NCBI GenBank assembly: GCA_018365815.1
Contig: JAGZJH010000007.1
Span: 1-64,000, forward strand
Source of the DNA: Erysipelotrichaceae bacterium
Lineage (GTDB): Bacteria > Bacillota_I > Bacilli_A > Erysipelotrichales > Coprobacillaceae
Reading direction: 5' to 3'
Length of the DNA stretch: 64,000 nucleotides
Shown here: positions 45,569-55,972 of the stretch, in pieces
Layout: the number at the start of each line of letters is the position of its first letter
How positions within the stretch are numbered: the stretch's first letter is position 1
Made by a program: the position numbers and the translations under genes
The notes under the pieces: generated by a model
The model's input: the letters and a program-made list of their open reading frames with translations, nothing else
The model's database searches: none
What the model was told of the DNA's origin: nothing

Positions 45569-46357
45569 TTATACTGCTTTTAAATCAACATATACTGCCA
45601 CATGGTCTGAAACACGTTCTTCTTTATCAAAAAAACGATCTGCTTCAATTGCTATAAAAGGTTGATTTAAAGTAAAGATGTAATCAATTCTAATATCTTT
45701 TGAATTTCTAAATTCATAACCACTTGGATTAATAAAAGTATAATCATTAAATCCTTCAGGTAACGCTTGAATATACTGATCAGTATATTGAGCAGAAATA
45801 ATTTGATTATAACCGTCACTTAATACATCGCTATTAAAACTTCCTGCCATGATACATTTTCCATTTTGTTCTTTAACCCACTTGTCTAATTTTTTAAATT
45901 GTAAATCAAACGGTTCTAATTCATCATCCATTCCTAAATGAACTGAAAATATATTAATCTCTTCATTGTCATATTCAACACATACTTTTAATACTTTACG
46001 ACTTTTATAATTAAATAAATCAGTTTCTGCCGAAACATATCGACTTTGTACTTCTTTAATTGGCAAACGTGTAATAACTCCAATTCCTTCTTCATATATT
46101 GTAAAACCATAGTGAGATAATTCCCACGCATACTGATATGTTTCATCACTTAATTCATTAATATAATCACAAATAATTTTAAGCGCATTATCCTCTCGAA
46201 TATATTTACTAATATGTGGCGTAGTAAGCCTTTGCGAGGCTTCACTAAAACAAATCACATCAATTTTTTTATCTACAATTTTCTTAGCGATGCATTTAAA
46301 TTTTTCATCTTGATGATCTTCTTGATATGAATGAAGATTTAATGCCATAACTTTCAT
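45569..46357 (-). CDS. Endonuclease/exonuclease/phosphatase-fold hydrolase
   Basis: A 262-residue member of the EEP superfamily, with NLHSYQ near the N-terminus, catalytic Glu in CFSEAS, central FSVHLGMDDE, AGSFNSD and C-terminal RIDYIF plus VSDHVAVY, which together make the metal and phosphate site. The central GSFNSD has Ser where many family members have Asp. The substrate (nucleic acid, inositol phosphate or lipid) is unknown. The longer frame to 46375 is rejected because GAGGGGTG lies 5 bases before ATG 46357. Confidence 0.85.
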   Translation of the reverse strand: MKVMALNLHSYQEDHQDEKFKCIAKKIVDKKIDVICFSEASQRLTTPHISKYIREDNALKIICDYINELSDETYQYAWELSHYGFTIYEEGIGVITRLPIKEVQSRYVSAETDLFNYKSRKVLKVCVEYDNEEINIFSVHLGMDDELEPFDLQFKKLDKWVKEQNGKCIMAGSFNSDVLSDGYNQIISAQYTDQYIQALPEGFNDYTFINPSGYEFRNSKDIRIDYIFTLNQPFIAIEADRFFDKEERVSDHVAVYVDLKAV

Positions 46358-46377
46358 AACGACACCCCTCTTCATTT

Positions 46378-46406
46378 ATGATACTACTTTCATGTATTGT
46401 TGACAA
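46378..46406 (-). promoter_or_regulatory. Promoter of the EEP-fold gene
   Basis: On the reverse strand, TTGTCA (46401-46406), a 17-base spacer and TATCAT (46378-46383). Initiation near 46371 would leave a very short leader. Confidence 0.55.
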
Positions 46407-46538
46407 GTTGATAATGGCTTTATAATAAATTATTCGATAAAAAATCAATTTTATTCATAAAAATATAACTTAATTCAAAAATTATTTATAAAAATAAGAA
46501 CATTTTTGACTAGCTCACATAAAATTTGAAATATAAAA

Positions 46539-47921
46539 CTAATCAAAAGTATTTTGATTATGACTATACATCATTGTTTTCATTTCTCTATAAAATAAAA
46601 CAATTGTCGTTAAAACTGCTAATGCATCTGCTATCGGTTCTGCTAAAAATACAGCAAATACTTGATTTTCAATAAACGTTGGCAAGATAAAAATCAATGG
46701 AATTAAAACAACGATTTTTCTAAAGAAAGCTAAAAACACACTGATTTTCGCATTTCCAAATGCAATAAATGTTTGTTGACATGAGATTTGAATTCCCATT
46801 AACGCCACACTTGCCATATAAATTCTTAAAGCCCATATTGACATTTTGGCTAATTCAGGATCATTTGTGAAAATTGAAACCAATAATGAAGGAGCAACCA
46901 TAATAATTAATTCTATTAAAGCAGCATAAGTAAAACAAATAATTGTTTGAAGTTTAAATGCTTTTTTCACTCTATCTAATTTTTTAGCCCCATAATTATA
47001 ACTAACAATCGGTTGTCCGCCTTGCGTGACCCCTTGAAGTGGCAACATCGCAAATTGCATAACACTTGATAAAATTGTCATTGTACCAACGGCTAAATCA
47101 CCCCCATATTTTAATAAAGATGTGTTAAAGCATAGAACTAAAATACTTTCTGTAGATTGCATCACAAAAGGAGCAATTCCTAAAGCAATGCAAGGTAAAA
47201 TAATATCCTTTTCAATTTTAAAATTGACTTTTTTTAATCGCAAAATAGATTTCTTGCTTAATAAGAAATAAACCGCCCAAACCGCACTTAGCGCTTGTGA
47301 AATTACTGTTGCAATAGCTGCACCTTGAACCCCTAAACTAAATCCAAAAATAAAAATAGGATCAAGAATGATATTAGTAATTGCACCAATTAATACAGTT
47401 AACATACTTATTGTGGAAAAACCTTGTGTGGAAATAAAAGCATTTAACCCTAATGTTAATTGAACAAAAATTGTACCTATTGCATAAATTGTCATGTATT
47501 GTTTTGCATAACCTATTGTATTTGAACTTGCACCAAATAAATATAATAACGGTTCTTGAAACGCTAAAACAAGTATAGTCATGATAATTGAAACTACTGA
47601 TAAAGTGACAAAACAGTTTCCCATAATACGTTCTGCCGTTTCATTATCTTTTTTTCCCATAAAAATACCTGCTCTAGGGGCACCACCCATTCCAAAAAGA
47701 AAGGCTGTTGCTGAAATAATCATAATAATCGGAAAGCATACCCCTACTCCTGTCAAGGCATCTGAACCAATATTAGGAATATGCCCAATATACATACGAT
47801 CAACCATATTATATAAAGCGTTAATGACTTGTGAAGTAATTGCCGGTAATGCTAAAATCAACAATAATTTCCCCACCGATTCTTTTCCTAAATCCACTTC
47901 TTTAGACATTTTTAATTTCAT
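46539..47921 (-). CDS. MATE-family multidrug efflux transporter
   Basis: A 12-helix cation-coupled exporter of 460 residues. The N-terminal LALPAITSQVINALYNMVDRMYIGHI is the characteristic first helix and loop; a second copy of the half-domain begins near residue 235. AAGGAG is 10 bases before ATG 47921, which is preferred to the start at 47942. The gene overlaps the end of the upstream marR gene by 20 bases, so both are one operon, and expression probably responds to a ligand of the MarR protein. Confidence 0.92.
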   Translation of the reverse strand: MKLKMSKEVDLGKESVGKLLLILALPAITSQVINALYNMVDRMYIGHIPNIGSDALTGVGVCFPIIMIISATAFLFGMGGAPRAGIFMGKKDNETAERIMGNCFVTLSVVSIIMTILVLAFQEPLLYLFGASSNTIGYAKQYMTIYAIGTIFVQLTLGLNAFISTQGFSTISMLTVLIGAITNIILDPIFIFGFSLGVQGAAIATVISQALSAVWAVYFLLSKKSILRLKKVNFKIEKDIILPCIALGIAPFVMQSTESILVLCFNTSLLKYGGDLAVGTMTILSSVMQFAMLPLQGVTQGGQPIVSYNYGAKKLDRVKKAFKLQTIICFTYAALIELIIMVAPSLLVSIFTNDPELAKMSIWALRIYMASVALMGIQISCQQTFIAFGNAKISVFLAFFRKIVVLIPLIFILPTFIENQVFAVFLAEPIADALAVLTTIVLFYREMKTMMYSHNQNTFD

Positions 47922-48360
47922 TTTTATTACACTCCTTTTCATTAATTCTTTTTAATATTTTCAATATTGTTTCCTCCATTTGAAGTATCTCTTTTTCATC
48001 AATATCAAATAAAACTTCTTTATTTATCGTTTGTGCTTCTTTTTTTATTTTCTCTAAAATCGGTCGTGCTTGCTCAGTCAACTTAATACGTTGTATTCTT
48101 TTATCGTCTTGATCTTGAATACAAATAATCATGTTCTTTTTTAATAAATTATCTACACTTCTACTAATCAATCCTTTAGAAACACCTAAAACAAGTCTTA
48201 ACGCACTACTTGTATTAATCGTTTTATTATTTGAAAGTAAAATTAAAATTGAAATCTCATTAGGGGAAAAGTTTTCTCCTTTTAATCGTTCATTTAATTC
48301 ATTAGCATAAAATTTACGAATTTGGTTGAAATAACTTAACATCGTTTCAACATTAACCAT
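47902..48360 (-). CDS. MarR-family repressor of the MATE operon
   Basis: A 152-residue winged-helix protein (ISILILLSNNKTINTSSALRLVLGVSKGLISRSVDNLLKKNMI, quoted in parts: the recognition helix is GVSKGLISRSVDNLLKK; the wing is DQDDKRIQRIKLT). The start at 48360 is 6 bases after GAGGTG; a longer frame to 48378 is rejected. A palindrome overlapping the transcription start region is its likely operator. Overlap with the MATE gene supports local autoregulated control. Confidence 0.9.
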   Translation of the reverse strand: MVNVETMLSYFNQIRKFYANELNERLKGENFSPNEISILILLSNNKTINTSSALRLVLGVSKGLISRSVDNLLKKNMIICIQDQDDKRIQRIKLTEQARPILEKIKKEAQTINKEVLFDIDEKEILQMEETILKILKRINEKECNKNEIKNV

Positions 48361-48381
48361 GAGTTCACCTCTTTTCATATA

Positions 48382-48395
48382 GTTTACTTGTAAAC
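48382..48395. promoter_or_regulatory. Candidate MarR operator
   Basis: A perfect inverted repeat GTTTAC-TT-GTAAAC, 21 to 35 bases upstream of the marR start codon and just downstream of its -10. Binding here would block initiation. Confidence 0.6.
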
Positions 48396-48402
48396 AGTAT
48401 TG

Positions 48403-48431
48403 AGTATAGTTCTCATAATTTTAAAAGTCAA
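48403..48431 (-). promoter_or_regulatory. Promoter of the marR-MATE operon
   Basis: On the reverse strand, TTGACT (48426-48431), 17-base spacer, TATACT (48403-48408). The candidate operator begins 7 bases beyond the -10. Confidence 0.75.
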
Positions 48432-48494
48432 TATAAAATAGGATTAAATTTTAAGGTGTGAGTCTCCATCTTTTTAAACTTTAATCCTTTGCAC

Positions 48495-48531
48495 AAAAAA
48501 AGATGCTAATTCAATTATATTAACATCTTTT
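48495..48531 (-). terminator. Terminator of leuS
   Basis: AAAAGATG / CATCTTTT with an inner TAAT/ATTA extension, 10 bases after the leuS stop; the reverse strand continues with T residues. Confidence 0.75.
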
Positions 48532-48541
48532 CATTATTGCT

Positions 48542-50938
48542 TTATTTAACAACGATGTTGACAATTTTATTCGGCACAACAATCACTTTAACAATATTTT
48601 TACCCTCAGTATGTGCTTTGATGTTATCTTGACTTAATGCCATTTCTTTAACAACATCTTGATCTTCGTCTTTATTAACAGTAATTTTTGAACGTAATTT
48701 ACCATTAACTTGAATTGCCATTTCAACTGTTTCATCAACTAACATACCTTCATCATAAGTTGGCCATGACTCATAACTAATTGTTGAAGTATGTCCAAGT
48801 TTTTGCCACATTTCTTCACAAATATGTGGGGCAATACATGAAAGCATTTTAATTATCGACTCTGCATAAGGTTTATAAACAGTTTTAGTTTTATAGGCCT
48901 CATTTACAAAAATCATCATTTGACTAATTGCAGTATTAAATCCTAAACTTTCATAATCATCAGTCACTTTTTTAACTGTACGATGGTAAATTTTATCTAA
49001 TGCACCATCATTTTCATCTGATAATTTATCTTGTTCCACAAACAAACGATAAACTCTATCCAACCATCTTCTTGAACCTTCAACGCCATTTTCATTCCAT
49101 GGTTTACTTGCTTCAAGCGGTCCCATAAACATTTCATAAAGACGTAATGTATCTGCACCATATTCTTTTACGATAACATCTGGATTAATCACATTACCTT
49201 TAGATTTACTCATTTTTTCACCATTTTCACCTAAAATCATACCTTGATGATATAATTTTTTAAATGGTTCTTTATGTTCAATCATTCCTTTATCGTATAA
49301 ATATCTATTCCACATACGTGAATATAGTAAGTGTCCGACACCATGTTCTGGTCCACCGACATATAAATCAACAGGTAACCAATGGTTTAATAATTTTGGA
49401 TCTGCTAATGCTTTATCATTAGTTGGATCGATATAACGCATATAATACCAACTGCTTCCTGCACTTCCTGGCATTGTACTTGTTTCACGTTTTCCTTTTT
49501 TACCATCTATTTCAACATTAACCCATTCTGTTGCTTTTTCAAGTGGTGAAGCTCCAGTTTTTGAAGGTGAATAGTCTTCTAGTGGGGGTAAAATTAATGG
49601 CAACTCTTCATCTGATAAAGCTACAGAACTTCCATCTTCAAAATTGATAATTGGAATTGGTTCTCCCCAATATCTTTGACGCGCAAAAATCCATTCTCTT
49701 AAACGATAATTAACTTTACGATTTCCACAATGATGTTGTGTTAACCATTCAATCATTGTTTCAATGGCTTCTTCTTTATTTAATCCATTAAGAAAATCTG
49801 AATTAATATGAACTCCATCTTCTGTAAATGCTTCTTGAGTAACATCTCCACCTTCTAATACTGGAATAATTTCAATATTAAATTTAGAAGCGAATTCATA
49901 ATCACGTTGATCGTGAGCGGGAACAGCCATAATTGCTCCAGTTCCATATGTCGCTAAAACGTAATCAGCAATCCAAATTGGAATTTTTTTATGATTGACC
50001 GGATTAATCGCATAAGCCCCAGTAAATACACCTGTTTTTTCTTTATTAAGTTCTGTACGTTCTAAATCTGATTTTGAAGCACATTTTGTTTTATACGCTC
50101 TAACTTCATCTTTTTGACTAGCAGTAGTAATTTTACTCACTAATTCATGTTCAGGTGCTAAAACACAATAAGTAGCTCCAAATAAAGTATCCGGACGTGT
50201 TGTAAATACAGTAAACTTATCATCAAATCCCTCAACTTTAAACTCAACATGAGCCCCTGTTGATTTTCCAATCCAATTTCTTTGAATTTCCTTAGTTGAT
50301 TCAGGCCAATCAATTTCATTTAATCCCTCTAATAACTTTTCTGCATAGGATGGAATATCAATCACCCATTGTTTCATATTTTTACGAACTACCGGATACC
50401 CACCACGTTCAGATTTGCCATCAATAATTTCATCATTAGCCAAAACTGTTCCAAGTTCTTCACACCAGTTTACCGGAATATCTACATATTTAGCTAACCC
50501 ATCATTAAACAATTGTTTAAAGATCCATTGTGTCCATTTATAATAACTAGGTTCGCAAGTAGAAATACATTTAGACCAATCAAAAGAAAAACCTAACATT
50601 TTTAATTGATGTGTAAATGTATTTATATTTTTGTTTGTAAATCCCTCTGGGTGATTTCCGGTTTGAATAGCATATTGCTCTGCCGGTAATCCAAATGCGT
50701 CAAACCCAATTGGGTGTAATACATTATACCCTTGCATTCTTTTCATTCTTGAAATAATATCAGTTGCAGTATATCCTTCTGGATGTCCTACATGTAATCC
50801 TTGACCTGACGGATATGGAAACATATCCAAAGCATAATATTTAGGTTTTGAAAAATCCCATACATCAGTTTTAAAAGTTTCATGTGTAGCCCAGTATTCT
50901 TGCCACTTTTTTTCGATTTCTTGATGATTAAACGGCAT
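48542..50938 (-). CDS. leuS: Leucyl-tRNA synthetase
   Basis: Charges tRNA-Leu. Class I signatures are HVGH in [15 protein letters not shown] and KMSKS in [10 protein letters not shown]. The CP1 editing domain includes the [12 protein letters not shown] block and the specificity residues near [12 protein letters not shown]. The 798-residue length is typical. A T-box leader precedes the gene. Confidence 0.98.
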   Translation of the reverse strand: MPFNHQEIEKKWQEYWATHETFKTDVWDFSKPKYYALDMFPYPSGQGLHVGHPEGYTATDIISRMKRMQGYNVLHPIGFDAFGLPAEQYAIQTGNHPEGFTNKNINTFTHQLKMLGFSFDWSKCISTCEPSYYKWTQWIFKQLFNDGLAKYVDIPVNWCEELGTVLANDEIIDGKSERGGYPVVRKNMKQWVIDIPSYAEKLLEGLNEIDWPESTKEIQRNWIGKSTGAHVEFKVEGFDDKFTVFTTRPDTLFGATYCVLAPEHELVSKITTASQKDEVRAYKTKCASKSDLERTELNKEKTGVFTGAYAINPVNHKKIPIWIADYVLATYGTGAIMAVPAHDQRDYEFASKFNIEIIPVLEGGDVTQEAFTEDGVHINSDFLNGLNKEEAIETMIEWLTQHHCGNRKVNYRLREWIFARQRYWGEPIPIINFEDGSSVALSDEELPLILPPLEDYSPSKTGASPLEKATEWVNVEIDGKKGKRETSTMPGSAGSSWYYMRYIDPTNDKALADPKLLNHWLPVDLYVGGPEHGVGHLLYSRMWNRYLYDKGMIEHKEPFKKLYHQGMILGENGEKMSKSKGNVINPDVIVKEYGADTLRLYEMFMGPLEASKPWNENGVEGSRRWLDRVYRLFVEQDKLSDENDGALDKIYHRTVKKVTDDYESLGFNTAISQMMIFVNEAYKTKTVYKPYAESIIKMLSCIAPHICEEMWQKLGHTSTISYESWPTYDEGMLVDETVEMAIQVNGKLRSKITVNKDEDQDVVKEMALSQDNIKAHTEGKNIVKVIVVPNKIVNIVVK

Positions 50939-50960
50939 AAATAATTCCTCCCTTTTAAAT

Positions 50961-51187
50961 AAAAAAATCGCTCCTCATCTAAGGACGACTTCATCGCGAT
51001 ACCACCTTAGTTCATATTAAAAAAATAATATGCCCTCTATTCATTAACGCAGATTCACGTGATTTACTACTTTATTCATAAACCCATCTCCAAGGCGAGT
51101 TCACTTATTATTTATATTGACTTCCACCACCCGTCAACTCTCTATCATAAACTCAAAGTTACTACTCCTTATCATCGACTTTAATAC
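50961..51187 (-). promoter_or_regulatory. T-box leader of leuS (leucine specifier)
   Basis: On the reverse strand the leader holds, in order, the GATGATAAGGAGTAGTA start motif of Stem I, the specifier loop GAACTCGCC with CTC (Leu) at 51097-51099, the T-box sequence AAGGTGGTATCGCG (50995-51008) and a terminator (TCGTCCT..AGGAGCGA, then T residues) at 50961-50988. Uncharged tRNA-Leu pairing with the specifier and T-box would prevent termination. Confidence 0.93.
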
Positions 51188-51193
51188 TTTTTT

Positions 51194-51222
51194 AGAATAC
51201 CACACCCAAAAATTAAAAGCAA
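51194..51222 (-). promoter_or_regulatory. Promoter of the leuS T-box transcript
   Basis: On the reverse strand, TTGCTT (51217-51222), 17-base spacer, TATTCT (51194-51199). It lies just past the stop codon of the ABC gene. Confidence 0.6.
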
Positions 51223-51224
51223 GT

Positions 51225-53072
51225 CTACAAGTCATTTTCTTTTATTAAATCTAAAATTTGATAACGTTTCGTCATCATAATTGGATAAATCACACTCACT
51301 AAACTCAAAAATAATAACCCCAAAACCATTAAAATCATGCTTAAAATACCCAAATCATGTTTAAGTTCAAAACCTAAACTACTTTCAAATAAATTAAAAA
51401 TTTGTACAGAAAATACCTCTGTTAAAAAAATTCCTATAATAATCCCCAGCAAACTCATTAACAATGCTTCTATTAATTGTAAATGGAGCATTCTTTTTTT
51501 AGACAATCCTAATAAACGTAGTAATCCAAATTCTTTCAATTTCTCTATCACACTTAAATACACCGACATTCCTTGCAGTAAATAAACACTAATTAAAATA
51601 ATCCCAGTTAATCCATATAAAAAATAATTAATTTGTTCAATCACCTCTTTTACCTTTTCAACAATATCCTTTCCCACTTCTTTAAACTCCATATCCGGAT
51701 ATTTATTTTCAAATGCTTTTAAAGTGTCACTCACAGAATTTTTAGGGTGCAACATTAGAAATTCTCCTTGAACATGCTCCAAATGATACAATTCTTTAAT
51801 CAAATCTACCTCAGCTAAACTGTTTCTATAAATCGTATCAAAAGTCGTTTTTTCATCAACAATCCCTACAACCTCAAGTTCAACTTTCTTTTGCATTCCT
51901 TGATAATCATATAAAGCGTATATTTTTTGATGATTAAACTCTTCATTTAAAAACAAACGTTCATATGTATTTTTTGATACTAATACTTCTTTATAATTTT
52001 TAGGCATTTCACCTTTTAATAAAGTCATCTCAGGCATTATGAGTTTCGATTGATCACCAATAAACAAATAATCTTCTTTGTTGGCTTCATTGCTAACTCC
52101 TATCATCTCTAACCCTAAGATATTTAAATAACCTCCTAACATTGTTTCATCAATCATTTGATTGGCTTTTTGTTCATCTATTAATAACGATAAATCTTTG
52201 TATCTTAAACTAATACTTTGAGTTGGGAATAACTTTTTAACTTCTCTTATTAATTGATCATTTAATCCACTTGATACCATCAAAGTCAACATTACGCCAA
52301 TACTTGCAATACTTATACTTAAAATAGTTAAAAAGTTACGATGCTTACGCATTAAAATAGATTTTGAAATAAATTTAAACGTTGAAAAAAACTTATTTGA
52401 AGTCATTTTTAAAGAACGAACGACTAATGAAGTGGGTCGGTGATAAATATAAGTCGATATATTTTGGTTTAGATCAATCACTTCATCAGCATATTCTTTT
52501 AATAAAGTTTCTTCATGACTGACTATAATCACAATCGCCTGTTGACTATACTCTTTTAAAAGAGACATCACTTTTTGACTATTTTTTAAATCTAAAGCAC
52601 TTGTTGGCTCATCTAATATCAACACTCTTGGTTTTTTGTTCAATGCTTTTACAATATTTAGACGTTGTATTTGTCCCCCTGAAAGTGAACTAATAGGTTG
52701 TTTAAAATTTATATTTAATTCTAATGCATTAAACAACTCTAAATCTAATTCGGATTTTCGTGAAAATAACATTTCTTCGATTATTAAGTTATCTTTAATA
52801 GACCATTTTGATAACATTAAAGATTTTTGTGTCACAAAACACATATAATGTTGTCGATAATAATCACTGTTTTTTAAAATATTGACACCATTAAACAACA
52901 CCTCGCCTTGATAATTTTCATCAATTCCAGCTAGTATATTTAGTAGAGTCGTTTTTCCACATCCAGTTTTACCAATAATCCCTAACAGCATCGGACCACA
53001 GATTTTAAGATTAAAATGATCAAATATTAAATGATTATGATACTCTTTAACAAGACCTTTGACCTCTAGCAT
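51225..53072 (-). CDS. ABC ATPase-permease fusion (MacB/FtsX-like), copy 2
   Basis: A 615-residue protein: ATP-binding domain (1-210; Walker A GKTGCGKT, signature LSGGQIQ, Walker B VLILDEPTSALD) followed by a four-helix FtsX/MacB-type permease with helix 1 near 245-268, a large extracellular domain (about 270-480) and three C-terminal helices. Such type VII systems move substrates between membrane leaflets or transduce signals rather than import solutes. It overlaps the upstream paralogue by 7 bases. The substrate is unknown, and no peptide, bacteriocin or two-component gene is adjacent. Confidence 0.85.
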   Translation of the reverse strand: MLEVKGLVKEYHNHLIFDHFNLKICGPMLLGIIGKTGCGKTTLLNILAGIDENYQGEVLFNGVNILKNSDYYRQHYMCFVTQKSLMLSKWSIKDNLIIEEMLFSRKSELDLELFNALELNINFKQPISSLSGGQIQRLNIVKALNKKPRVLILDEPTSALDLKNSQKVMSLLKEYSQQAIVIIVSHEETLLKEYADEVIDLNQNISTYIYHRPTSLVVRSLKMTSNKFFSTFKFISKSILMRKHRNFLTILSISIASIGVMLTLMVSSGLNDQLIREVKKLFPTQSISLRYKDLSLLIDEQKANQMIDETMLGGYLNILGLEMIGVSNEANKEDYLFIGDQSKLIMPEMTLLKGEMPKNYKEVLVSKNTYERLFLNEEFNHQKIYALYDYQGMQKKVELEVVGIVDEKTTFDTIYRNSLAEVDLIKELYHLEHVQGEFLMLHPKNSVSDTLKAFENKYPDMEFKEVGKDIVEKVKEVIEQINYFLYGLTGIILISVYLLQGMSVYLSVIEKLKEFGLLRLLGLSKKRMLHLQLIEALLMSLLGIIIGIFLTEVFSVQIFNLFESSLGFELKHDLGILSMILMVLGLLFLSLVSVIYPIMMTKRYQILDLIKENDL

Positions 53073-54892
53073 AATTCTTCCTCCCGTATAATATGAATAA
53101 AATTAGTTTTAAAAATTTTATGAACCGAAAGTAAAATAGCAATTAATGTGGTAGTAACAATTACCAATGTGATTAATAAATAAGGAAAGCCAACTATTTC
53201 AATGCCCGTCATTAACGTTTCATCAATCGGAATGACAAAAAAATGAGAAAAAGATTTACCAATAATTAAACCAGTTAATTGATTGACTACCTGGATGCTA
53301 AAAAAACCCATTAAAATGCCAAATAATACACTGATGAGTGATAAAAATAATGATTCATAAATATAAATCAAATAAATTTTTAAATGTTCATAACCATATA
53401 AAACTAACGTTAAAATCTCTTTTCGTTTTTGGAGTAAAAATGCATAATACAATAAGTAATTCATAATGATATTAGTGATTAATGAAATCGCTAAAAACAC
53501 CGCTAAAGCCCCTTCTATCATATTTTTTAAGTCTTCCATATTCATTACAAAATCATTTGTTTCACTATAAGCGTGATATTTAAATTTTGAATTAAGTACA
53601 GTGAAAATATTTTGCATATCATGAGGTTCACATTCCACATAAAGTTGATAGTTATTTTCTTGATAATCAATTTGTTTTAATAAATCTTCACAAAAATATA
53701 CCCTTAACTCCTCACCGATTTCTTGTATAATTCCTGTGACTAATAATTGTAAATGAGTAGACGTTGTAATTTGATCACCTATTTCTACATTCAATTGTTT
53801 TTTTAAAGCTTGGTTAATGAGGACTTCTTGATAAGACGCAGGGAAATGACCTTGAATATTAAACTTCAAATCATAAGGCAATTGAATAAACTGAACATTT
53901 TCATATTGATTAACATTTAGTAATGGTGTTTTTTGCATATATGTTTTTTTAATTCCTTTAATTTGATTAATTTCATCGATTTCTTCTTGTGTAAATGCTG
54001 TCAATGGAACATCATTTTTCATCACAGATAATCGATATAAATCTGTTTGATTTATTTTAAAATCATTTAAATATTGCTTCATTCCACTTGAAAAACTAAA
54101 AATAATCAACATAAAACTAATAGATAAAAATTGACTTAACATACTTAACAATAAACGTCCTTTTTTTAAACGAATATTTAATAAAATATACTTAAACATA
54201 TGACGAATTTTAACTTCAAATTGTTGATAGGTTTGCATTAAAGGTTGACTATACATATTTTGATAAGTCACTTTTAAATTTCCATCTTCAATATGTATTT
54301 TAGCCACGCTTTTAATTTCCATTAAAACCTTATCATGAGTAACTATCAAAATTAAACATTCTTTTGAAAGTTCTATTAAAAGATCACGTATTAGTAAAGT
54401 TGTTTTATCATCTAAAGCTGCACTTGGTTCATCTGCCAATAGTATTTTTGGTTTCATTAAATACGCCCTAACAATGGCAATACGTTGCTTTTGACCTCCT
54501 GAAAGTTCATCTACTTTATGATCTATAAAATCTTCCATCTCTACTTTTTTTAATGCTTCTTTAATTTTTTTAAAATCAAAACCCAATAAATATAAATTTT
54601 CAAATACACTTAACGATTCAATAAGATGATAGCCTTGAAAAATAAAAGAAATATCCTTTTGATAGAGATATTTCCTTGAATGAGTTTTATTTTGTAATGA
54701 TTTTCCTTCAATTAACACTTCGCCTTGTGTTGGTTCGTATAATCCCCCAATTAAATAAAGTAACGATGACTTTCCTGATCCACTAGGACCGGTAATTAAA
54801 ACAATACCGGGACGATTAATCGTCAAATTAGCATTTTTGATAATGTCTATTTGATTGACTTGATAACTTAAATTAAATAAATGTAATAACAT
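53066..54892 (-). CDS. ABC ATPase-permease fusion (MacB/FtsX-like), copy 1
   Basis: A 608-residue protein with the same architecture as its downstream neighbour: ATPase (Walker A GPSGSGKSS, LSGGQKQR, Walker B ILLADEPSAALD), helix 1 near 245, extracellular loop, and three C-terminal helices. The two genes overlap and probably form a heterodimer with two different ATPase domains. The usual LolD-type split of ATPase and permease into separate genes does not apply. Regulator and substrate are unknown. Confidence 0.85.
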   Translation of the reverse strand: MLLHLFNLSYQVNQIDIIKNANLTINRPGIVLITGPSGSGKSSLLYLIGGLYEPTQGEVLIEGKSLQNKTHSRKYLYQKDISFIFQGYHLIESLSVFENLYLLGFDFKKIKEALKKVEMEDFIDHKVDELSGGQKQRIAIVRAYLMKPKILLADEPSAALDDKTTLLIRDLLIELSKECLILIVTHDKVLMEIKSVAKIHIEDGNLKVTYQNMYSQPLMQTYQQFEVKIRHMFKYILLNIRLKKGRLLLSMLSQFLSISFMLIIFSFSSGMKQYLNDFKINQTDLYRLSVMKNDVPLTAFTQEEIDEINQIKGIKKTYMQKTPLLNVNQYENVQFIQLPYDLKFNIQGHFPASYQEVLINQALKKQLNVEIGDQITTSTHLQLLVTGIIQEIGEELRVYFCEDLLKQIDYQENNYQLYVECEPHDMQNIFTVLNSKFKYHAYSETNDFVMNMEDLKNMIEGALAVFLAISLITNIIMNYLLYYAFLLQKRKEILTLVLYGYEHLKIYLIYIYESLFLSLISVLFGILMGFFSIQVVNQLTGLIIGKSFSHFFVIPIDETLMTGIEIVGFPYLLITLVIVTTTLIAILLSVHKIFKTNFIHIIREEELC

Positions 54893-54933
54893 TCATGTCC
54901 TCCTTTTAAATTCATGTTATAATGGTGACGGTG

Positions 54934-55869
54934 ATGAAAATGAAATTTAAATATACGCTCGATGATAAACGCTATCATACATTTAACTATTATTTAAAAA
55001 CAAAATATCAAACGAAAGTCGCTAAAATATCTTTAAATGCCAACTTTACTTGCCCTAATCGAGATGGAAAAGTATCAAGAGGGGGATGTTTATTTTGTAG
55101 CGACAGTGGTTCAGGTGATTTTGCTGGTAACCCTAGTGATGATTTAAAAGTTCAATTTAAAAAAGTCAGTGAAATGATGTCTCATAAATGGCCTAATTGT
55201 AAATATATTGCTTACTTTCAAGCAAATAGTAATACATATGGACCGGTTGAGAAACTAAAAGCCACTTTTGAACCTTTTGTTAATCAAAAAAATATTGTGG
55301 GGATTGATATCGCCACTCGTCCAGATTGTTTGGATAACGATGTTATTGAATATTTAGCCAATTTAAATCAAAGAACAGATTTATGGGTTGAACTTGGTTT
55401 ACAAACCATTCATGAAACAACTGCAAAGTGGTTTAATCGTGGTTACTCATTAGAAGTATTTGAAGAAGCTTTAAAAAAATTACGTGCTAATAATATTAAT
55501 GTATGTGTGCATATTATTAATGGTTTACCAGTAGAAACTAAACAACAAATGCTTGAAACTGTAAAATACTTAGCCAAACAAGATATACAAGGCATCAAAA
55601 TTCATATGCTTTATGCTTTAAAAAATTCACGTATTGCTCGTTATATGGAAGAGCATCATTTAGACTTTATGAGCCGTGAAGAATACATTGATTTAGTTGT
55701 ATCACAAATTGAATATTTACCAAGTCATATTGTGATTATGAGACTTACAGGTGATGGTAAACAAGATGAGTTATATGGACCGCTTTGGTCAATTAAAAAA
55801 GTAACTTTACTTAATGATATTACAAAAAAGATGAAAGAACTTGATACTTATCAAGGAGTTAAAAGTTAA
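54934..55869 (+). CDS. TIGR01212-type radical SAM protein (YtqA family)
   Basis: A radical SAM enzyme of unknown reaction. The cluster motif lies near the N-terminus (NFTCPNRDGKVSRGGCLFCSDS), with the last Cys pair spaced as C-x2-C. The body carries ATRPDCL and VELGLQTIHETT, both family-typical. A longer frame to 54922 would overlap the TATAAT at 54918-54923, so the start is placed at 54934; the ATG at 54940 is equally possible. The gene is divergent from the ABC pair. Confidence 0.88.
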   Translation: MKMKFKYTLDDKRYHTFNYYLKTKYQTKVAKISLNANFTCPNRDGKVSRGGCLFCSDSGSGDFAGNPSDDLKVQFKKVSEMMSHKWPNCKYIAYFQANSNTYGPVEKLKATFEPFVNQKNIVGIDIATRPDCLDNDVIEYLANLNQRTDLWVELGLQTIHETTAKWFNRGYSLEVFEEALKKLRANNINVCVHIINGLPVETKQQMLETVKYLAKQDIQGIKIHMLYALKNSRIARYMEEHHLDFMSREEYIDLVVSQIEYLPSHIVIMRLTGDGKQDELYGPLWSIKKVTLLNDITKKMKELDTYQGVKS

Positions 55870-55874
55870 TTTAA

Positions 55875-55916
55875 AAAGAGATTTCAAAACTGTATAGTTT
55901 GTGAAATCTCTTTTTT
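55875..55916. terminator. Terminator between the radical SAM and hpf genes
   Basis: GAGATTTCA / TGAAATCTC with an inner AAACT/AGTTT helix, followed by TTTTTTT on the plus strand. Adjacent A residues allow some function on the other strand. Confidence 0.85.
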
Positions 55917-55972
55917 TAATTCGTATCAAATCTACATTTGATTATCATTTCTTATTATAAAATATTAAATTG

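Noticed and set aside
51225..54892. ABC pair as LolCDE or HrtAB
   Set aside because: Both proteins are ATPase-permease fusions, whereas those systems have separate ATPase and permease genes.
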